Below, piece after piece: positions 51,590-64,000 of a DNA stretch of 64,000 bases. This DNA comes from Lottia gigantea (lineage: Eukaryota > Mollusca > Gastropoda > Lottiidae). The stretch spans positions 1,048,199-1,112,198 of the forward strand of contig NW_008708358.1 in the NCBI RefSeq assembly GCF_000327385.1, in the 5' to 3' direction. The notes under the pieces were generated by a model. That model did not search any database, was not told the DNA's origin, and saw only the letters and a list, made by a program, of their open reading frames with translations. The translations under genes were made by a program, and so were the position numbers. The first letter of the stretch is position 1; every line of letters begins with the position of its first letter.

Positions 51590-54500
51590 ATGAACTGTAT
51601 TTTAATATTTTCTGGTTTCCTATGTTCTTTAAACTTTGGTAAGTTTTTTTTTCAATACTTTCCTTACATTTTATGCAATGGAAATTACTTTATGACTTAG
51701 AAGCAACAATAATTGTCATTTTCTTCGCGTTTTCTTCATGGTAAGTTATAATTACGTTAAACTGTTGGATTCGGTAATTTCTTACATTTCCATATATCGT
51801 TACAGTAACAGTTGAAGGTTTATATAAAAGATGGTTACCTAATACTAATTTTGAAAACAGCGATAATTGGAATGTAGGTCGAGTACCGTGTGGTAGCGAT
51901 GTAGTGAAGTTTTCTAATGGAGAATCGCTCAGTCCTACTGTTTACGTTCAGACTAATTCTACTATGAAGGAACTGGTGAGTCTGTGAGTAAGAGAGGCGG
52001 GCGAGGGTGTATGTGGGAATGTGAGGGGGGATCCAGGGAGCTAAATAGGGACCCGGTTTGTTCCACCCTCTTTCGATTTCTAATCACTGTACATAGGGAA
52101 ATACATCACCTGTAGAGCGATAGAAATACCGATGTTCAGTAGTGTTCAATACATCACTTATAGAGCGATAGAAATACCGATGTTCAGTAGTGTTCAATAC
52201 ATCACTTATAGAGCGATAGAAATACCGATGTTCAGTAGTGTTCAATACATCACAAGTAGAGCGATTTAGAAAAAAGAAGACAGAATCTGAAAAATGTTTC
52301 AAATTCTGTTTTAATATTGCTACCAATCTTAAACCATTCTAAACTAGACAAAATATGAATAGCTAATTCTGATCCGAGTGACCGAAATCATTAAAATTCC
52401 ACTCGACTAGCATTCCTATGAGTATATCATTTCTTCATACTAAGCTCTATGTAATCTAAGGGATCACAGATAAGCTTTATATTAGTTTTATTATTCCAGT
52501 GGCTGCCAATGAATGGAGAGATTATATTTGGAGCGAATTCAATCTTGAGTTTTACTGATAGTGTTCGTAATACCGAGCAATGTCCAGATGCAGAAGGGGG
52601 TATTTTTCTGTTCTTTTCTGTGTCAATTTTCAAGAAATATTTAAACGTACAATTATCTGCACTGTAACTCAATGACAGAACTTCCCTGCTTACAATCATG
52701 GTCATAAACACCTTTACTAAATGCCATTCAAAGATCATACAATCATGGTCACCGAGTCACAATCGATACGCAACAAATTTCTGTTTCCTGGAAGGTTATC
52801 CCAATTTCCGAACACCTTGTGTATCCGAACACTGTGACTTCAGTTTCAGAAGAGCTGTAGGCAATTTATATCACAAATTATTGTTATGTTTTGCATACCA
52901 GATCCCGCAATTCCATATAAACGCACTAACGTCTTCTAGAAAGTAAGGTATTAGCAATTCCCTAGTCTATCTCACACCCTGGTCAGCAGACTTCTCGATT
53001 CCGATAGTTGCAATTGAAGCTTTGGCCTTTTTTTAGAACTCGAGTTCATCCGAGGTCCAAAGGACTGGCTTGATCCTGACAACTGGTGTACGACAGCCAC
53101 AGAAATGGGAGAATGTTTGAACACACCTCAACTAGAGTCGGAGCGGGTACCTGGAACGTATGACGATGTTATTTTTCCCACAGAAAAATCGTTCTTCGTC
53201 TATCTTGGTGTGAATCTAAATTATAAAGTAAAATCGTTGAAAATATCTGGAAGTGTGAGTATGAATTTTATCATTATTTTCATTGTCATCAGAAAGGGAG
53301 TATTACGTCCTACTTTTCTGCACTTTGTGGGCTAATGAAGACGGTGTCATCAGATAAAGTATGTCAACCAATCAGCAAGGTAGAACATTATGCAATGGTT
53401 CCCTTAGGAGGAAATATTTTATGATTTTGCAGGTTTGGTCAAAAGCGGGTAGTGAAAAGCAAAATAGACAGTCAGTAACTTGACAATGGATTTGGAAAGT
53501 TGCAGAAAAAACTTTTGATTGCGGTCCCATAGTCCGGGGGAAAAGTTATTTACATCCAAATGATCCATAATATAACAGCAGATTCGTGAGCAATTTCCAG
53601 TATAAATTTACTCTTATTTTGGTTTTAATGATTTGGATATTTAATTCTTTGATTACAGAGTTTAACTACGAGTTCATTTTCAACGTTTGCTAAAAGTGCT
53701 GAAGGAACGAGGATGTTTCCACCGCCTCAGCTTGGAGCTGGTACTCAGTCTACTGTCACCGTTACTAGATCGACCTGTAGAACCCCGAAGTCTGGTTGCT
53801 CTTATGGTAATGATCAACCTCAGGTACTGTATTACTTTAATGATAGAATGTTTATGCTGGTCTATTTTTCATTTGCATACTTATTGTCGGATGTATTACG
53901 TTAAAATGGAAAATAAGGCAAATTCTGCAATAATAATAATGTCATAATTTCTTTATCGACAATTTGATTTTATCAATAAATCATGATTATACATTTTATA
54001 AGGGCATCGGCGCTTCGAATTTATTTGTCCGATGTGAACAATGGCCAAGGGAATCTATTAGATGCAACTGAAAAACTTACTGAATAACCCAAAAGTATAA
54101 TATAATCTTCATTATCATTGTGCAGTCATAAAATCTAAATGTCCAACCACTTTGATGTAAGCTATTTGAATCTTGAGGCAGCAATGTATATTTTATCAGT
54201 ACCTAACCAGTCCTGTTGATTATTAGTGATACATGATAATCTTGCCAATCGTTCCTCAGTGGTCACAATAAAATATTAGTATTACACGGTTATGTCCCTT
54301 GTAACATTCTTTGTCCTGTTTTGCTGTAGATATTGGATGAAATCTGTAAGATATATCAAGATAGATGTGAACGCGCTAGATGTAAATCTGCATTAACTCC
54401 CCTTGGTGCCTGCTGCTCCGTCTGTGGTAAGTGTTGAAAATATTTGGTATATTTTAGAGATAAATCTCAATTATCTCCCTTTTCCCTTTTTGAAATGAAT

Positions 54501-57195
54501 GTATTGTATTAGAATCAACGTTCTGATTCAAATTCACCCAGCAGATATCATTGACTATCTGATTCCAATGTCAGATGCTAGATTTTGAGATTTCTGAAAT
54601 AAATTGCAGTACACAACAATGTCACATCGTATCACATTTTAACAATAGACTGGACATTCGTTAAAAAAGAAATGTTGAACTTTTTGGACTTTGTACTACA
54701 CATTTGAAGCTTTTTGTCCCATCAAAAGTTGACATCTGGCACTTTTCGGAGACGGTTTCGGTTTACATAATGAAATGTTTTGTTCCAGGTGCTACTTTTA
54801 ATGTTAAAATCGATACTGGCTTCAATATCACCGAATTGAAAGAAATTTTACAATCACAATTTCTGTCACCAACACCTAAGGTAATTTCACCCTTTCAGAA
54901 ACAGAAACCATATAATTATCTTCCACCTTTTTATCTCTTTAAAGCAGCATTATAACTGTCAGCTCAGTACCAACAGCTCTTCAATTTAATTCCGAAACAC
55001 TTTTCAACATAAGATACTGCTGTTAATTTGCCCCTGTTTCTGAATTCAGATAGTTCCAGATGTACTGGTGTCACGAATGAGTGTAGATGATAACCTGGTA
55101 CAGATCGTAATGAAAGACAAAACTGGTGAAACAAGCTCCAAAATAGCCAAGACTATAAAGGCTGATATGGACAAAGGTAGATAACTCGCTTTTAGTTGAC
55201 ATGCACGTGCAACGAACATAAAATGAAGTTTTTTGTGCAAAGATGGACGGCTATCGGCCAAATATATATTTCCAGTTCAGCAGGATTGACCTACGATTTC
55301 CGACTTTCTATGGATCTATAACTTGCAGCACAGACTTTTCCTTTCTTATTACATGTCGATATTTGTATTATTGACGGTATCGTTTCCAGATCTATCAAAT
55401 GGCGGACATAAGTACGCTATTTCGGTGGTGTCCCTAGCTGTTTCTGGTTCGGCTACATCCGGTCCTGGTTCAACGTCTGCCCATACTGGCGGAGGTACGT
55501 ATTGATGTTGACGTCTAGATGCATTATTGCCATCCTCGGGTTTTAATTTCAATCAAGTTTTATAAGTGGTATTGGCGAGAATGGAGGTAATAAGCATGTG
55601 TCGATCGCAACGTACTTTGCGTTGTTCAGGATCCTTTTCTCATTACCCCAGTCGACCCAACTATACAGGCACAGGTAATCTCAAAAGAACGAAGCCAAAT
55701 AATAGGTGGTAATAATGGCCCTTTTACAATATGGTTGTTTCCGCTTGTTTTTTGAATGCAATTACTCTATATTGATAGGTACATGCTAATCAGGGGCATT
55801 GGACCTTTACTGATTAAATGATTTTGCACGGACATCAAGGGCAATAATTATGCAATTTAAATATAAGTGTAAAAGTCAATGGCAATAACTCTGTATATAT
55901 GAAATTATAGGCAATTTAAGTGGTGGTTCTGTTGCTGCTATAATACTGATTGTAGTAATCATTATACCATTGATATGTTTAGTTGGTTTCTATATGTGGT
56001 CTCGACATCATAATAGCAGGTATGTTTTACTTAATTACTATACAAACACTTGAAAAATTGGGTTCTAATATTTTGTACATTTATACTGACAAAGCTATAT
56101 GAAAAGTGATATCTTTCGGTGTAAAGAGGTCCCGTCCCATGAAATGATCTCTTACACAAACTCGCATGTAAAGGGTTTGGTTTAGGGATAACTTAACCAA
56201 ATTTTGCTGTGCGTTATCCAAGATTTTAGTCCATGTGAATTTTGGTACCATAGTTTTCTTCTTTAAACGAAAATACATTTCTTACATAAGTATTGTAATA
56301 TGTGATGTATTTTGTAGAAACGTTGTTACGACTCAAGTTGATAAAGTGTTGAACAATATCCAGTCAATAAGACGCAGAGCTGATGATCGTGCCCAGTTAA
56401 CAATGACAGAATTAGGCCCTGTACAGACATCTTTTGCAAATGAGATGTATGGTGCTCCTTTAGATGTAAGTACTGTTAAAGAAATATAGCCCCACACAGT
56501 TCCCCAGTCCTACCTCTATCTTAGATTATTTTAAACCTATTTTAATCTCTGATACGCTAAATGGCTATCTAACATTTGTGTGTGCAACGGTGTCATTTAC
56601 GGCTTCTTTTTTTATTTTTTTTTACATCATTCCAATTTCCCGTCTGATGTCTCCGAATGGAATGCTTAACTGAATATGTAGTCACTTTCGCAAAAGCAAA
56701 AACAAAAACCCCTGAAAATCGATGTTATCAGTGGTGCTGATACAAGTATTTTATGTTTAGAAAACTTCTTTAAATCGTCGAATTAATTTCTTGTGTTATT
56801 TTTGCAGGATATGAATATTCAGGATTTTAATTTGTCTTTATCAGAAACTCAACCATCTTTCGATAGAAGTGGCTTTGATAATCCACTTTATGGCTCTAAG
56901 GTAAATGGATTTCAAAGCTTGATATATTTTTAGACTTAATTCGGTCTAATCTGCCTCCGACCTCTTGATTTAATGATAACGATACTAATAAAGACGCAAA
57001 TAAGAATCCAAACCTTAGACGTTGAATAAAACTTTAATCAGTGATTGATGTGCCAAATGTCATTTACAGACATCATTCATACAGTCTATCCTTGATATTC
57101 TGACTCCATTATATATATAAAGTTACAGCTTCTTCTTCTCTTTATAGGAATTACCAAGTTTGTATGGTGACCCTTCCAGTGGTAGTAAATTATAA
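51590..57195 (+). CDS. AMN: Amnionless, cubilin-partner endocytic membrane protein
   Basis: Amnionless is the type I membrane protein that brings cubilin to the apical surface and drives its endocytosis. Thirteen exons: 51590-51638, 51806-51975, 52500-52599, 53037-53254, 53659-53823, 54330-54426, 54789-54880, 55050-55176, 55390-55494, 55911-56019, 56318-56465, 56808-56900, 57148-57195. Phases agree, giving 506 aa (human 453). Signal peptide 1-16; KRWLPNTNFENSDNWNVGRVPC (about 24-45, quoted in part: WLPNTNF, NW, PC) is the family N-terminal signature; a second DW.DP.NW repeat lies near 115-123; a VWFC-like Cys-rich segment (about 240-268, ACCSVCG); membrane span about 382-404; and a cytoplasmic FDNPLY at 483-488, an FxNPxY endocytosis motif, with a weaker FANEMY upstream. 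The start at 51590 is fixed by phase; an upstream ATG at 51577 is out of frame. Confidence 0.93.
52099..52266. repeat. AMN: 48-bp tandem repeat, 3.5 units, in amnionless intron 2
   Basis: The unit begins 'aatacatcacttatagagcg' and continues 'atagaaataccgatgttcag' then 'tagtgttc', 48 bp. The middle units are nearly identical. The minus-strand ORF at 52084-52326 reads this repeat in frame and is not treated as a gene. Confidence 0.92.
53285..53345 (+). repeat. Dispersed short element ('tacgtcctact...ctaatgaagac')
   Basis: The block 'gagtattacgtcctactttt' is followed by 'ctgcactttgtgggctaatg' and 'aagac'. Diverged copies of its left part occur at about 4713-4740, 19819-19840, 25314-25345 and 60176-60210, and of the left and right parts at 7402-7445. 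From memory similar sequence is common in gastropod genomes; the family name is unknown to me. Confidence 0.55.
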
Positions 57196-59022
57196 TGACC
57201 ATGATCAACTATATGGTGACAGTTGATTGATGTTACCAATGCAACCTGAATACATCTTGATAATAATTTCAATATTGTAAACTTTGTAATGAAACTCAGT
57301 GTATATAGAATTGTGTCACTTTTTGAATGTGATCTCTAACCTGAAATATCACTTAAGGGATTATATCTGCATTGTATTCTGAACTTGAGGCAATGTCTTA
57401 CAAAAGGCAGAATGCACAGTTAGTAAAAGTCTACGGAATCAAAATGGGTAATTTGGGGTGACATGAAAAATTTGGCAGAGTTACGGCTTGTGTGAGGAGT
57501 AATGGATAACATGTGAGAGCCATGAAATAATACCAGAAACAGTCGAATTTGGTTTTGGTGTATTTGCTATACATGATCAAAATACAAAATACGTCAAGCG
57601 GAAAATCACAATGATTAAAATAATAGCTAATAAACTTCCAAAATACGTATAGTTGTATATGAGTTAGAAAACCAACCTTTTTTTAGTCCCCTTCACCATT
57701 CATAGCATCAGCTAGAATCAGACCCTCCCTTCCTCGAAATCTGATAAAGTTGTAAAATGTTTTTTTTTTTCAATTTATAAACCCAACTGCAACCCATATC
57801 ATAATGGTTAAACGACAAAATTTCGGGGTGTGGTAAATAAGTTTTGTCAATACGGAAGTCTGGTTGTAACAATGTGATCGATGATATGACGGTGAAGGTG
57901 TTTGCTCGATAAATGAATGAAAGTAAGAACAATCCTAGTTTATATAGCATTCTATTTCTGATCAAAAATAATAGATACATCTTTTAATGTCTTTAACTCC
58001 ACTCGTCATAGTCATACATCATAATTATAATTGCATATTAAAATTGGTTTAGAGACACGTTGTTGACAAATATTCAGCATAAATATTAAATTATTGTATT
58101 TTTGGACCAAAATATATTCGAATATACAGTTTACGTTTCTTCCATCCATCACAAAATTGATGTTGATTTGTTATGCTATGCTTGGTGACAAATTTTGGAC
58201 ACAAAGCTCTAATTCTATTTTGTCTTATGATCAACGATGTTAGGAAATTCTGAAATCCATTACATTAAATTGATATAGATTTCCTTAGATATATTTGTAC
58301 AGAAAAGTCGCATCATTGACTGCGAAAACACACCAAACCCCACACAATCCAATCAATTCATAACTTAATTCGACCCATTCATTGGCTTTAATTCCGCCAA
58401 TGTTTTGCATCTATGAATACATGTGGTGGAGATCAAATATACCATCAAATGTTCTCACGAGATACTCGATGACGTCAGAAACACCACTCGAGTAATGAAA
58501 CATATAAATCGTAAACACCATATCCCAAACTTTACAATACAAATACTGCAGTATCTTGTATCTCCACAACGTGTCTCCTATGAAGTCGAGATTGGGTGAA
58601 AAGCTACCCTAATTCACGTTGATAGCAGAGCGTGAGGACATGAATAACTTTTTTCGGTAACTGATACAAAAAACGTCTAAAAGGGTCGAGTTATGTTAAG
58701 GGTGAGGCCAAGGCGTTGTCTATATTGAGGATGTTCGGATATTAATAACTATTTGGAACTTGTTATACCACTTCTCCAGCTACATCTGTGTTTTAAAAAC
58801 TTAAGTCTCCCATCACGAACATATTTTAAATTTTCCTGTTTGTTTTTCGAAATAACAAAGGGAATTGAAAAGAAAGAGCTTGCTAAGATATAAAACTGAA
58901 TAGTATATAAGAAACAGGAAAGTGTATGTTTCATAAATGATAATATATGAGTTAAATACTAAAAGGATTTTTATTGTGAAAAGAAATTTGTTTTACTGCC
59001 CTCTGTGGTACCAATATTCAAG
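57196..59022. other. Region between amnionless and the mucin-like gene
   Basis: This is AT-rich sequence carrying the amnionless 3' UTR and the start region of the next gene on the same strand. No coding exon is supported; the ORFs at 57708-57980 and 58749-58934 (minus) show no domain. Confidence 0.55.
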
Positions 59023-62000
59023 ATGGTTTTATTTTCATTTCACGTAAGTTTTTCATTTCTTTTTTGTTTTGGCGTAAATGTGCTCAACTACCAATTGCGA
59101 CTCATCAAAAGACTCATGTACATGATGGTAAGGATAAAGTTTTGTACGGTTAAAAGGTTGGAAGATGGGCTGAATATTTCATAAAGCTAGAATGACGAAT
59201 TTAAATTCTATTTGAAAATTGAAAACGATCCAATATACTAAATTGTTAACTGTGAAGTCGCAGATCACGAGATTAGAAGAAAGTCAATAAATGTTTTAAA
59301 AGTGCCCCTGTTGTCCAGCAATTTGGTCATTTTACGCGCGTATCACATTTTACGGTAATTTTAAACATTAATTCTCAACCGACTTTAGCTTGTAGACCTT
59401 GGGCAAAATACTTCTTCTTTTCAATCGTTTTGTGGGACGTAATTTTAAATGAGCCCCTATTGTCCAGCAATTTGGTCATTTTACGCGCGTATCACATTTT
59501 ACGGTCATTTTAAACATTAATTCTCAACTGACTTTAGATTGTAGACCTTGGGCAAAATACTTCTTCTTTTCCATCGTTTTGTGGGACGTAATTTTAAATG
59601 GATTATGGCAAAGTAATTTAAGGCTTGTTTTCTTGCAAGTACGAAATCGCCCACTCTTTCGAAACACCTCTTTTTTCTCTGTTATTGAATTGACCACACG
59701 GTTATTTTACTGATTGATTAGACACCCTTTTTCAGCTTACACTGTTACTTTGCTATAATATTATTATGAATAGATTTTTGTTGCTAAAAATTAAAGACAT
59801 TTTATTAATTCCATTTGTGTTTATAAAGTATGATTGTAGGTAAAATTTCACATTTAACATTTTAGCAAATTTGCGGTATATCGCTGATCTGTGCCCCAGT
59901 GCACAATTATAGAAATTTGTTATATCAATAAGGAAATAATTTACAAGATAAAAAACAGTCAATGATAAGTGTCTTTGGGTATATTATTGACAAATTAATA
60001 TTACGTCATTAAAACGTTACAATTTGCCTTGAATGAAACTTTTGATTAAAAACATAAAACAGTTATATTGAGACGAATTTTAACAATTTCCGTAAAATCG
60101 CTTTGAATATATTGAACTATTCTTTAATTGAATTTTTATTGTATCACTTTTTTTTTATCAGACACATAGGAAATGAAATAAATGGAGTTTTACGTCCATT
60201 ACGTAAGTTTCTGCACTAAGTTCAAGTCCTTTAAAAATTCAAAGATGTTGATAGAATTTGATCTATTGAAAAAACAATTTCAAATTAAATTCAAAGAGAA
60301 TGTTTGAGAATAAAAAAAAATAAAAAAAAAAATAAAAAAAAGACTAAAAAGAAATTGAGTTCAAATTGCCCGAAGCTAAGTAAAATACATCACTATAATG
60401 ACAAGTGTAACAATCGACATATTTTAATTATATAGCATTGTTTCAATGTATGTCATGAGGTATAAAACAATCCCTACGGAGGTTTTGACGGTACCCCCAA
60501 ATCTGCCATGAATAATAAGCCCCCCCCCCCCCCACCCCCCAAATAAAAACAAAAAAATGAATAAATAAATAAACAATATAAGGGAGGGGTGAGCCAGGGA
60601 ACTCACCTGTTACCAATGCTATTGGGGGTCGTTATTGATAATCTGTAGAAAACGCAATTTGTGTTTCCACTGAGTAAGAAGAAAATGAATATTTGTTGAT
60701 ATAGTTGAATACAGAGAAAGGTTTTATCTTTGTGGCATTCTGATATTAGTACTATGTATTTTTGTAATAAATATAACACTTTCCCTATGAATAATTACAA
60801 TGTATAATCATTTATAAGAAATATCTACCTTTCGTTTCATTTTGTAATTTTTGTAATTTTGTTTCTTTTTCAAATGTAACATTCGTTGTATAACGCCTAA
60901 AATGGGTGTATTTGATACAACTTATCTCATCAATCAATTTACTGACAACCTGAATACATAGTCACTAGATCATTGGTGTTGAAATTAACAAATTTGCTGG
61001 TGTTTGGCTATTAGGTTTATCTTCCAATTTAATTGATTGATTGTATTCAGTTACTTATCTTAATAAAAAAAATCGCTGTCCAAAATCGAACACGTCTTTT
61101 GGTTTGCAGGATTGTACAGCAAGATTATTCTAGCCATATATCTCCATACCCTCTAGAACAGTTATCCAACGATCCAACGTAGATACCAGAACTCTTCAAA
61201 CATGACAGGTTAACAAGTATAGAGGCCAGACAGGGCACTAGGTGCACTGAAATTAAGCATAACGTATAAATATACCTATAGTTGTCTTGTAAAATATATG
61301 AACACTATTATATTTTACAGATTTGTATCGCTATAACAATGGCCATCACACCGGTATTCACAAAAAGTAAGTAGAATTCTGCCCATAGCACCTTTAAGAT
61401 ATCAAATGGTTTTATATAAGCTTTAAAGCTTGTTTCCAAAACCATATGTTTATCTATATGTATATTGTAATATTTGTAATTCTTGAATAAATATTGTTTA
61501 CAAAAAAAAAAAAAAAAAGATATCAAATTACGAATATAAAGGATGACTTATTGTACTTAGACAATATTCTTTAGTAACCAAGTGAATCTTTTTATTCTTT
61601 TCACTGTTATAAATAACGCGATCATTTTGACACAAGTGCTTATTTGTTTTTTTTTTCAAAGAAAATAGTCAACATATACTAATTTGTCACAAAACTGCTT
61701 CCTATTATGTAATCACTGCAATAATGTGAACGTTTGACTTCTTAATTCCAGATATATTTGATATGTGTTCTTCCCATTCTGATTGTCCGGCAGTTTCATC
61801 GTGTAAACCAAACAGCTGTAAAGGATATGTTTGTTTGTGTGATCCGGAAACGGGCCTAATTACCTTTATACTGGATGCAAGAAAGGTAGGTGGGAAAATC
61901 ATTAAAACCTTGTGGGCTACAAGCAGTGAGTAATTAGCAAAAAAAAAAAAGCGTCAACCAATCAAGCAAACTTTTCGGATCGAACAGGTATTTACAACAT

Positions 62001-64000
62001 TCCGGTAAAGTGCGTAAGTTGCTGCAAAAATATTAAACGTTTTACGATCATCCTACATCATTTTTACGAGTGTTTCACAAAAAAACTTACAAAAGGTATG
62101 TGGTTACTTTTCTTGGGCAGATCCAAAATCAGAAGATACACGCAGACTAGTAAATATTCCAAAACTATTCACATCTGGTTAGAAACTTTTCTCCTTAAAA
62201 TCCACATTTTATATTTTCAGTTTCTTTCGTCGGCGAGTCGTGTACCACGGCAATCGATTGTCCGTATTTATCATTCTGCAACACTAATAATAAATGCGAA
62301 TGTTATGCAACTGTAAGGGCAACTTCTACTAATAGACCACACTGTGTGCTTCCAACGAGTAAAGCTGTAGGTGAAAATTGCTCACAAACAATCCAATGTC
62401 CTCGATTTTCTGTGTGTACAAATTCTAAGTGTGTTTGTGATAAAGGCTACAGAAAAAAGACTGACGCTGAGTATTGGAGCAATTCCTTAGAAACAGATGA
62501 ATGTATTAAAAATGACTTTTCTTTGGGTACGTTTTTCTTTTTCACCAAAAACAACACAACGGAATGCAATATCGAGTCTTTTTATACCAGTGTCATAAAA
62601 CTTTCTCAAATACATGCTTTACCTTTTCATAATGTGAAACATTCCCTTAAAACTACTTCAAAAGATAGTTTAGGATTGAACTGGAAATTACCTCTTAGGC
62701 ACTCTTACAGGGTAACATTTCCCCTTTTCTTTCCAGATATGTGTGGTTCTCTGACAATAGCGATACCATCGGCTCTTTTTATTCCCCCATCAAGTACAGT
62801 AGAGTCTATCAGTAGCATTCCAGTTTCATCAATAGACGTCTCCACCGTATTCCAAGACGTGGTTTCAACCATTGAAAGTACGTCTTCTGTGTCACAGTAT
62901 ACGTATAGAATCCCGTCAGCAGCGGTTGAAACATCATATGATTATCAACAATTGAATTCGCTGGTTGAAGACAGTTCCACAGCAGTAGCCATCGATCCCT
63001 CTACATCCGTACCGGTCGAATCGTCGAGCCAGAGCTTAGTGGCAGTGGAATCGACTAATGTAGCTACGAGTGAGACCACTTTCTTAGATTCATCGTCAAG
63101 TTACATCACAAGTGTTGCAGATATAGATACATCAGCAATGTTAGCGTCTATTGAGTCATCAGTAGTGTCCAGTAGTCAGATATTAGAGGCTTCAGGCACA
63201 TCATCTCCAGCGTTAACTGCCAGTAATATGGGAACAACGGTAGTGGTATCATCGGTAATTGGAACATCGGTAATTGGTTTAACTTCATATCCCTCAAGTA
63301 AATTAGGACTACCTGTTAAATCTACTGCTGCATTTCAAAACTTATCCATGACTCCATCGGCTTCAACACTCTCCATTTCACTGTCACAAAGTATATATTC
63401 ATCATCTTTAGTGTCACCATCAATTATCATTTTAACAAGCACATCACAACCAACTGAAAGAGTAACTCCAACACTACTATTAGATACGATGACAACCTCG
63501 CTGCCAATTTCATCAAGCACATCGTCGTTGATCACAAATGGTCCAGCATATACAACAACAAATCCACCCAGTCCCCCTGTATCATCCACAGGAATCATAA
63601 ACCCAATGAGCATTGCAATGTCTTCAAAATTATATCCGATAAAACAAAGCTCAAGCTCAGTGTCAAACGTAGTAAATTCAATCGAGCCTACATCATCAAC
63701 TTTAAGAGTGCAGTTACATTCGCCTTTAAACTCTTTAGAATCAAGCTTTAATACATTTGTTTCAAGCAACATAAATAACTTCGAAACGCCTTTAATATCC
63801 CATATCGCACAGTCGACAATAATGCCCTTTTTAAGTTTAGAAGACATAATAAAAGCAAAACTTGTAGCAATGATAACAAAATCGACGTCTATACAGCCAG
63901 CACCAAGCTCACCAATCTTCACAACAAATTCACCCAACATCACACCAAGCATTTCCACCATCACACAAAGCTCCTCCGCAATTACACCAATCTCATCCGC
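59023..64000 (+). CDS. Secreted/membrane mucin-like protein with EB-type Cys modules (3' end outside window)
   Basis: This is an unrecognised secretory protein, visible to about residue 591. Exons: 59023-59043, 61321-61366, 61752-61889, 62221-62526, 62737 to the window edge. The signal peptide is assembled from exons 1 and 2 (MVLFSFH then ICIAITMAITPVF). Exons 3 and 4 carry three cysteine modules with CX5CX5C...CXC spacing (CSSHSDC, CTTAIDC, CSQTIQC starts; KCEC and KCVC ends; GYxK), typical of EB modules in extracellular receptors. From about residue 180 the protein is Ser/Thr/Pro/Val-rich without Cys for at least 400 residues, like a densely O-glycosylated mucin stalk. The exon 3 donor is ambiguous: GTGGGA after 61889 keeps the phase, whereas the stronger-looking GTAGGT after 61885 would not. 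No membrane span is seen inside the window. The minus ORF 63335-63964 is its antisense shadow. Confidence 0.75.
59300..59600. repeat. Two-copy tandem duplication, period 148 bp
   Basis: Copies begin at about 59305 and 59453 ('gcccct(g/a)ttgtccagcaa'). Both include 'tttacgcgcgtatcacattt', 'gtagaccttgggcaaaatac' and 'gttttgtgggacgtaatttt'. Only about five differences are seen, so it is recent. It lies in intron 1 of the mucin-like gene. Confidence 0.92.
60310..60540. repeat. Homopolymer-rich patch with a C tract
   Basis: An A-rich run (about 60310-60343) and a C tract interrupted by a single A (about 60520-60540) lie in intron 1 of the mucin-like gene. The C run is an isolated G/C homopolymer in AT-rich DNA. 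Its length may not be exact because such tracts are error-prone in sequencing. Confidence 0.7.

Noticed and set aside
52099-52266. CRISPR-like array
   Set aside because: The repeats are directly contiguous 48-bp units without unique spacers, in an intron of an animal gene.
63335-63964. 209-codon minus-strand ORF rich in Val, Met and Asp
   Set aside because: It is the exact antisense of the open Ser/Thr-rich exon of the mucin-like gene; repeated TCA/ACA codons read as TGA-free on the other strand. No domain, and the sense strand has matched splice phases.
1-64000. Endogenous virus, LTR element, Polinton or LINE
   Set aside because: No stretch with reverse transcriptase, integrase, capsid, envelope or DNA polymerase motifs was seen, and no long terminal direct repeats enclosing such genes.

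Overview
This window is AT-rich, intron-bearing animal DNA. The gene set (PARP2, anosmin-1, FAM185A, amnionless, an NPY/NPF-type peptide receptor), introns mostly of 100-700 bp, and short dispersed repeats with tRNA-like and 'tacgtcctact...ctaatgaagac' motifs suggest a lophotrochozoan invertebrate, most likely a mollusc. That placement is inference. I reconstructed genes by joining exons at GT/AG sites with matching codon phase; exon coordinates are in each entry.

Layout from left to right: the last two exons of PARP2 (+, 37-427). A 15-exon anosmin-1 gene (-, 15062 to 2300, about 700 aa) with a 6.8-kb first intron. Intronless FAM185A (-, 17310 to 16087). An 11-exon zinc-finger gene, called ZnF-A here (-, 27979 to 20141, about 592 aa). 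An intronless trypsin-fold peptidase gene (+, 29476-30897). A 15-exon paralogue of ZnF-A, called ZnF-B (-, 39308 to 33004, about 1027 aa). An intronless-coding rhodopsin-class GPCR (+, 43342-44553). A 13-exon amnionless gene (+, 51590-57195, about 506 aa). The 5' part of a secreted or membrane mucin-like gene with EB-type cysteine modules (+, 59023 to beyond 64000), whose long Ser/Thr-rich exon runs off the window.

ZnF-A and ZnF-B are tandem paralogues. Both have an N-terminal coiled coil, CCHC zinc knuckles (two in A, four in B), three C2H2/matrin-type fingers and an acidic C-terminus. The peptidase gene lies between them, head-to-head with A and tail-to-tail with B. The other genes have no evident shared pathway. 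Anosmin-1, amnionless and the mucin-like protein are secretory or cell-surface proteins; PARP2 and the ZnF pair are probably nuclear; FAM185A has a mitochondrial-looking N-terminus.

Non-coding DNA holds several tandem arrays (33-bp, 48-bp, 148-bp, and a degenerate array behind ZnF-B), two related hairpin/TIR elements that look like MITEs, tRNA-derived SINE remnants, and a duplicated 250-bp block. I saw no reverse transcriptase, integrase, capsid, transposase, rRNA, intact tRNA or CRISPR array. The observations I would check first are a GPI-type tail and a stop-containing cassette exon in anosmin-1, the ZnF-A/peptidase/ZnF-B cluster, and the paired MITEs.
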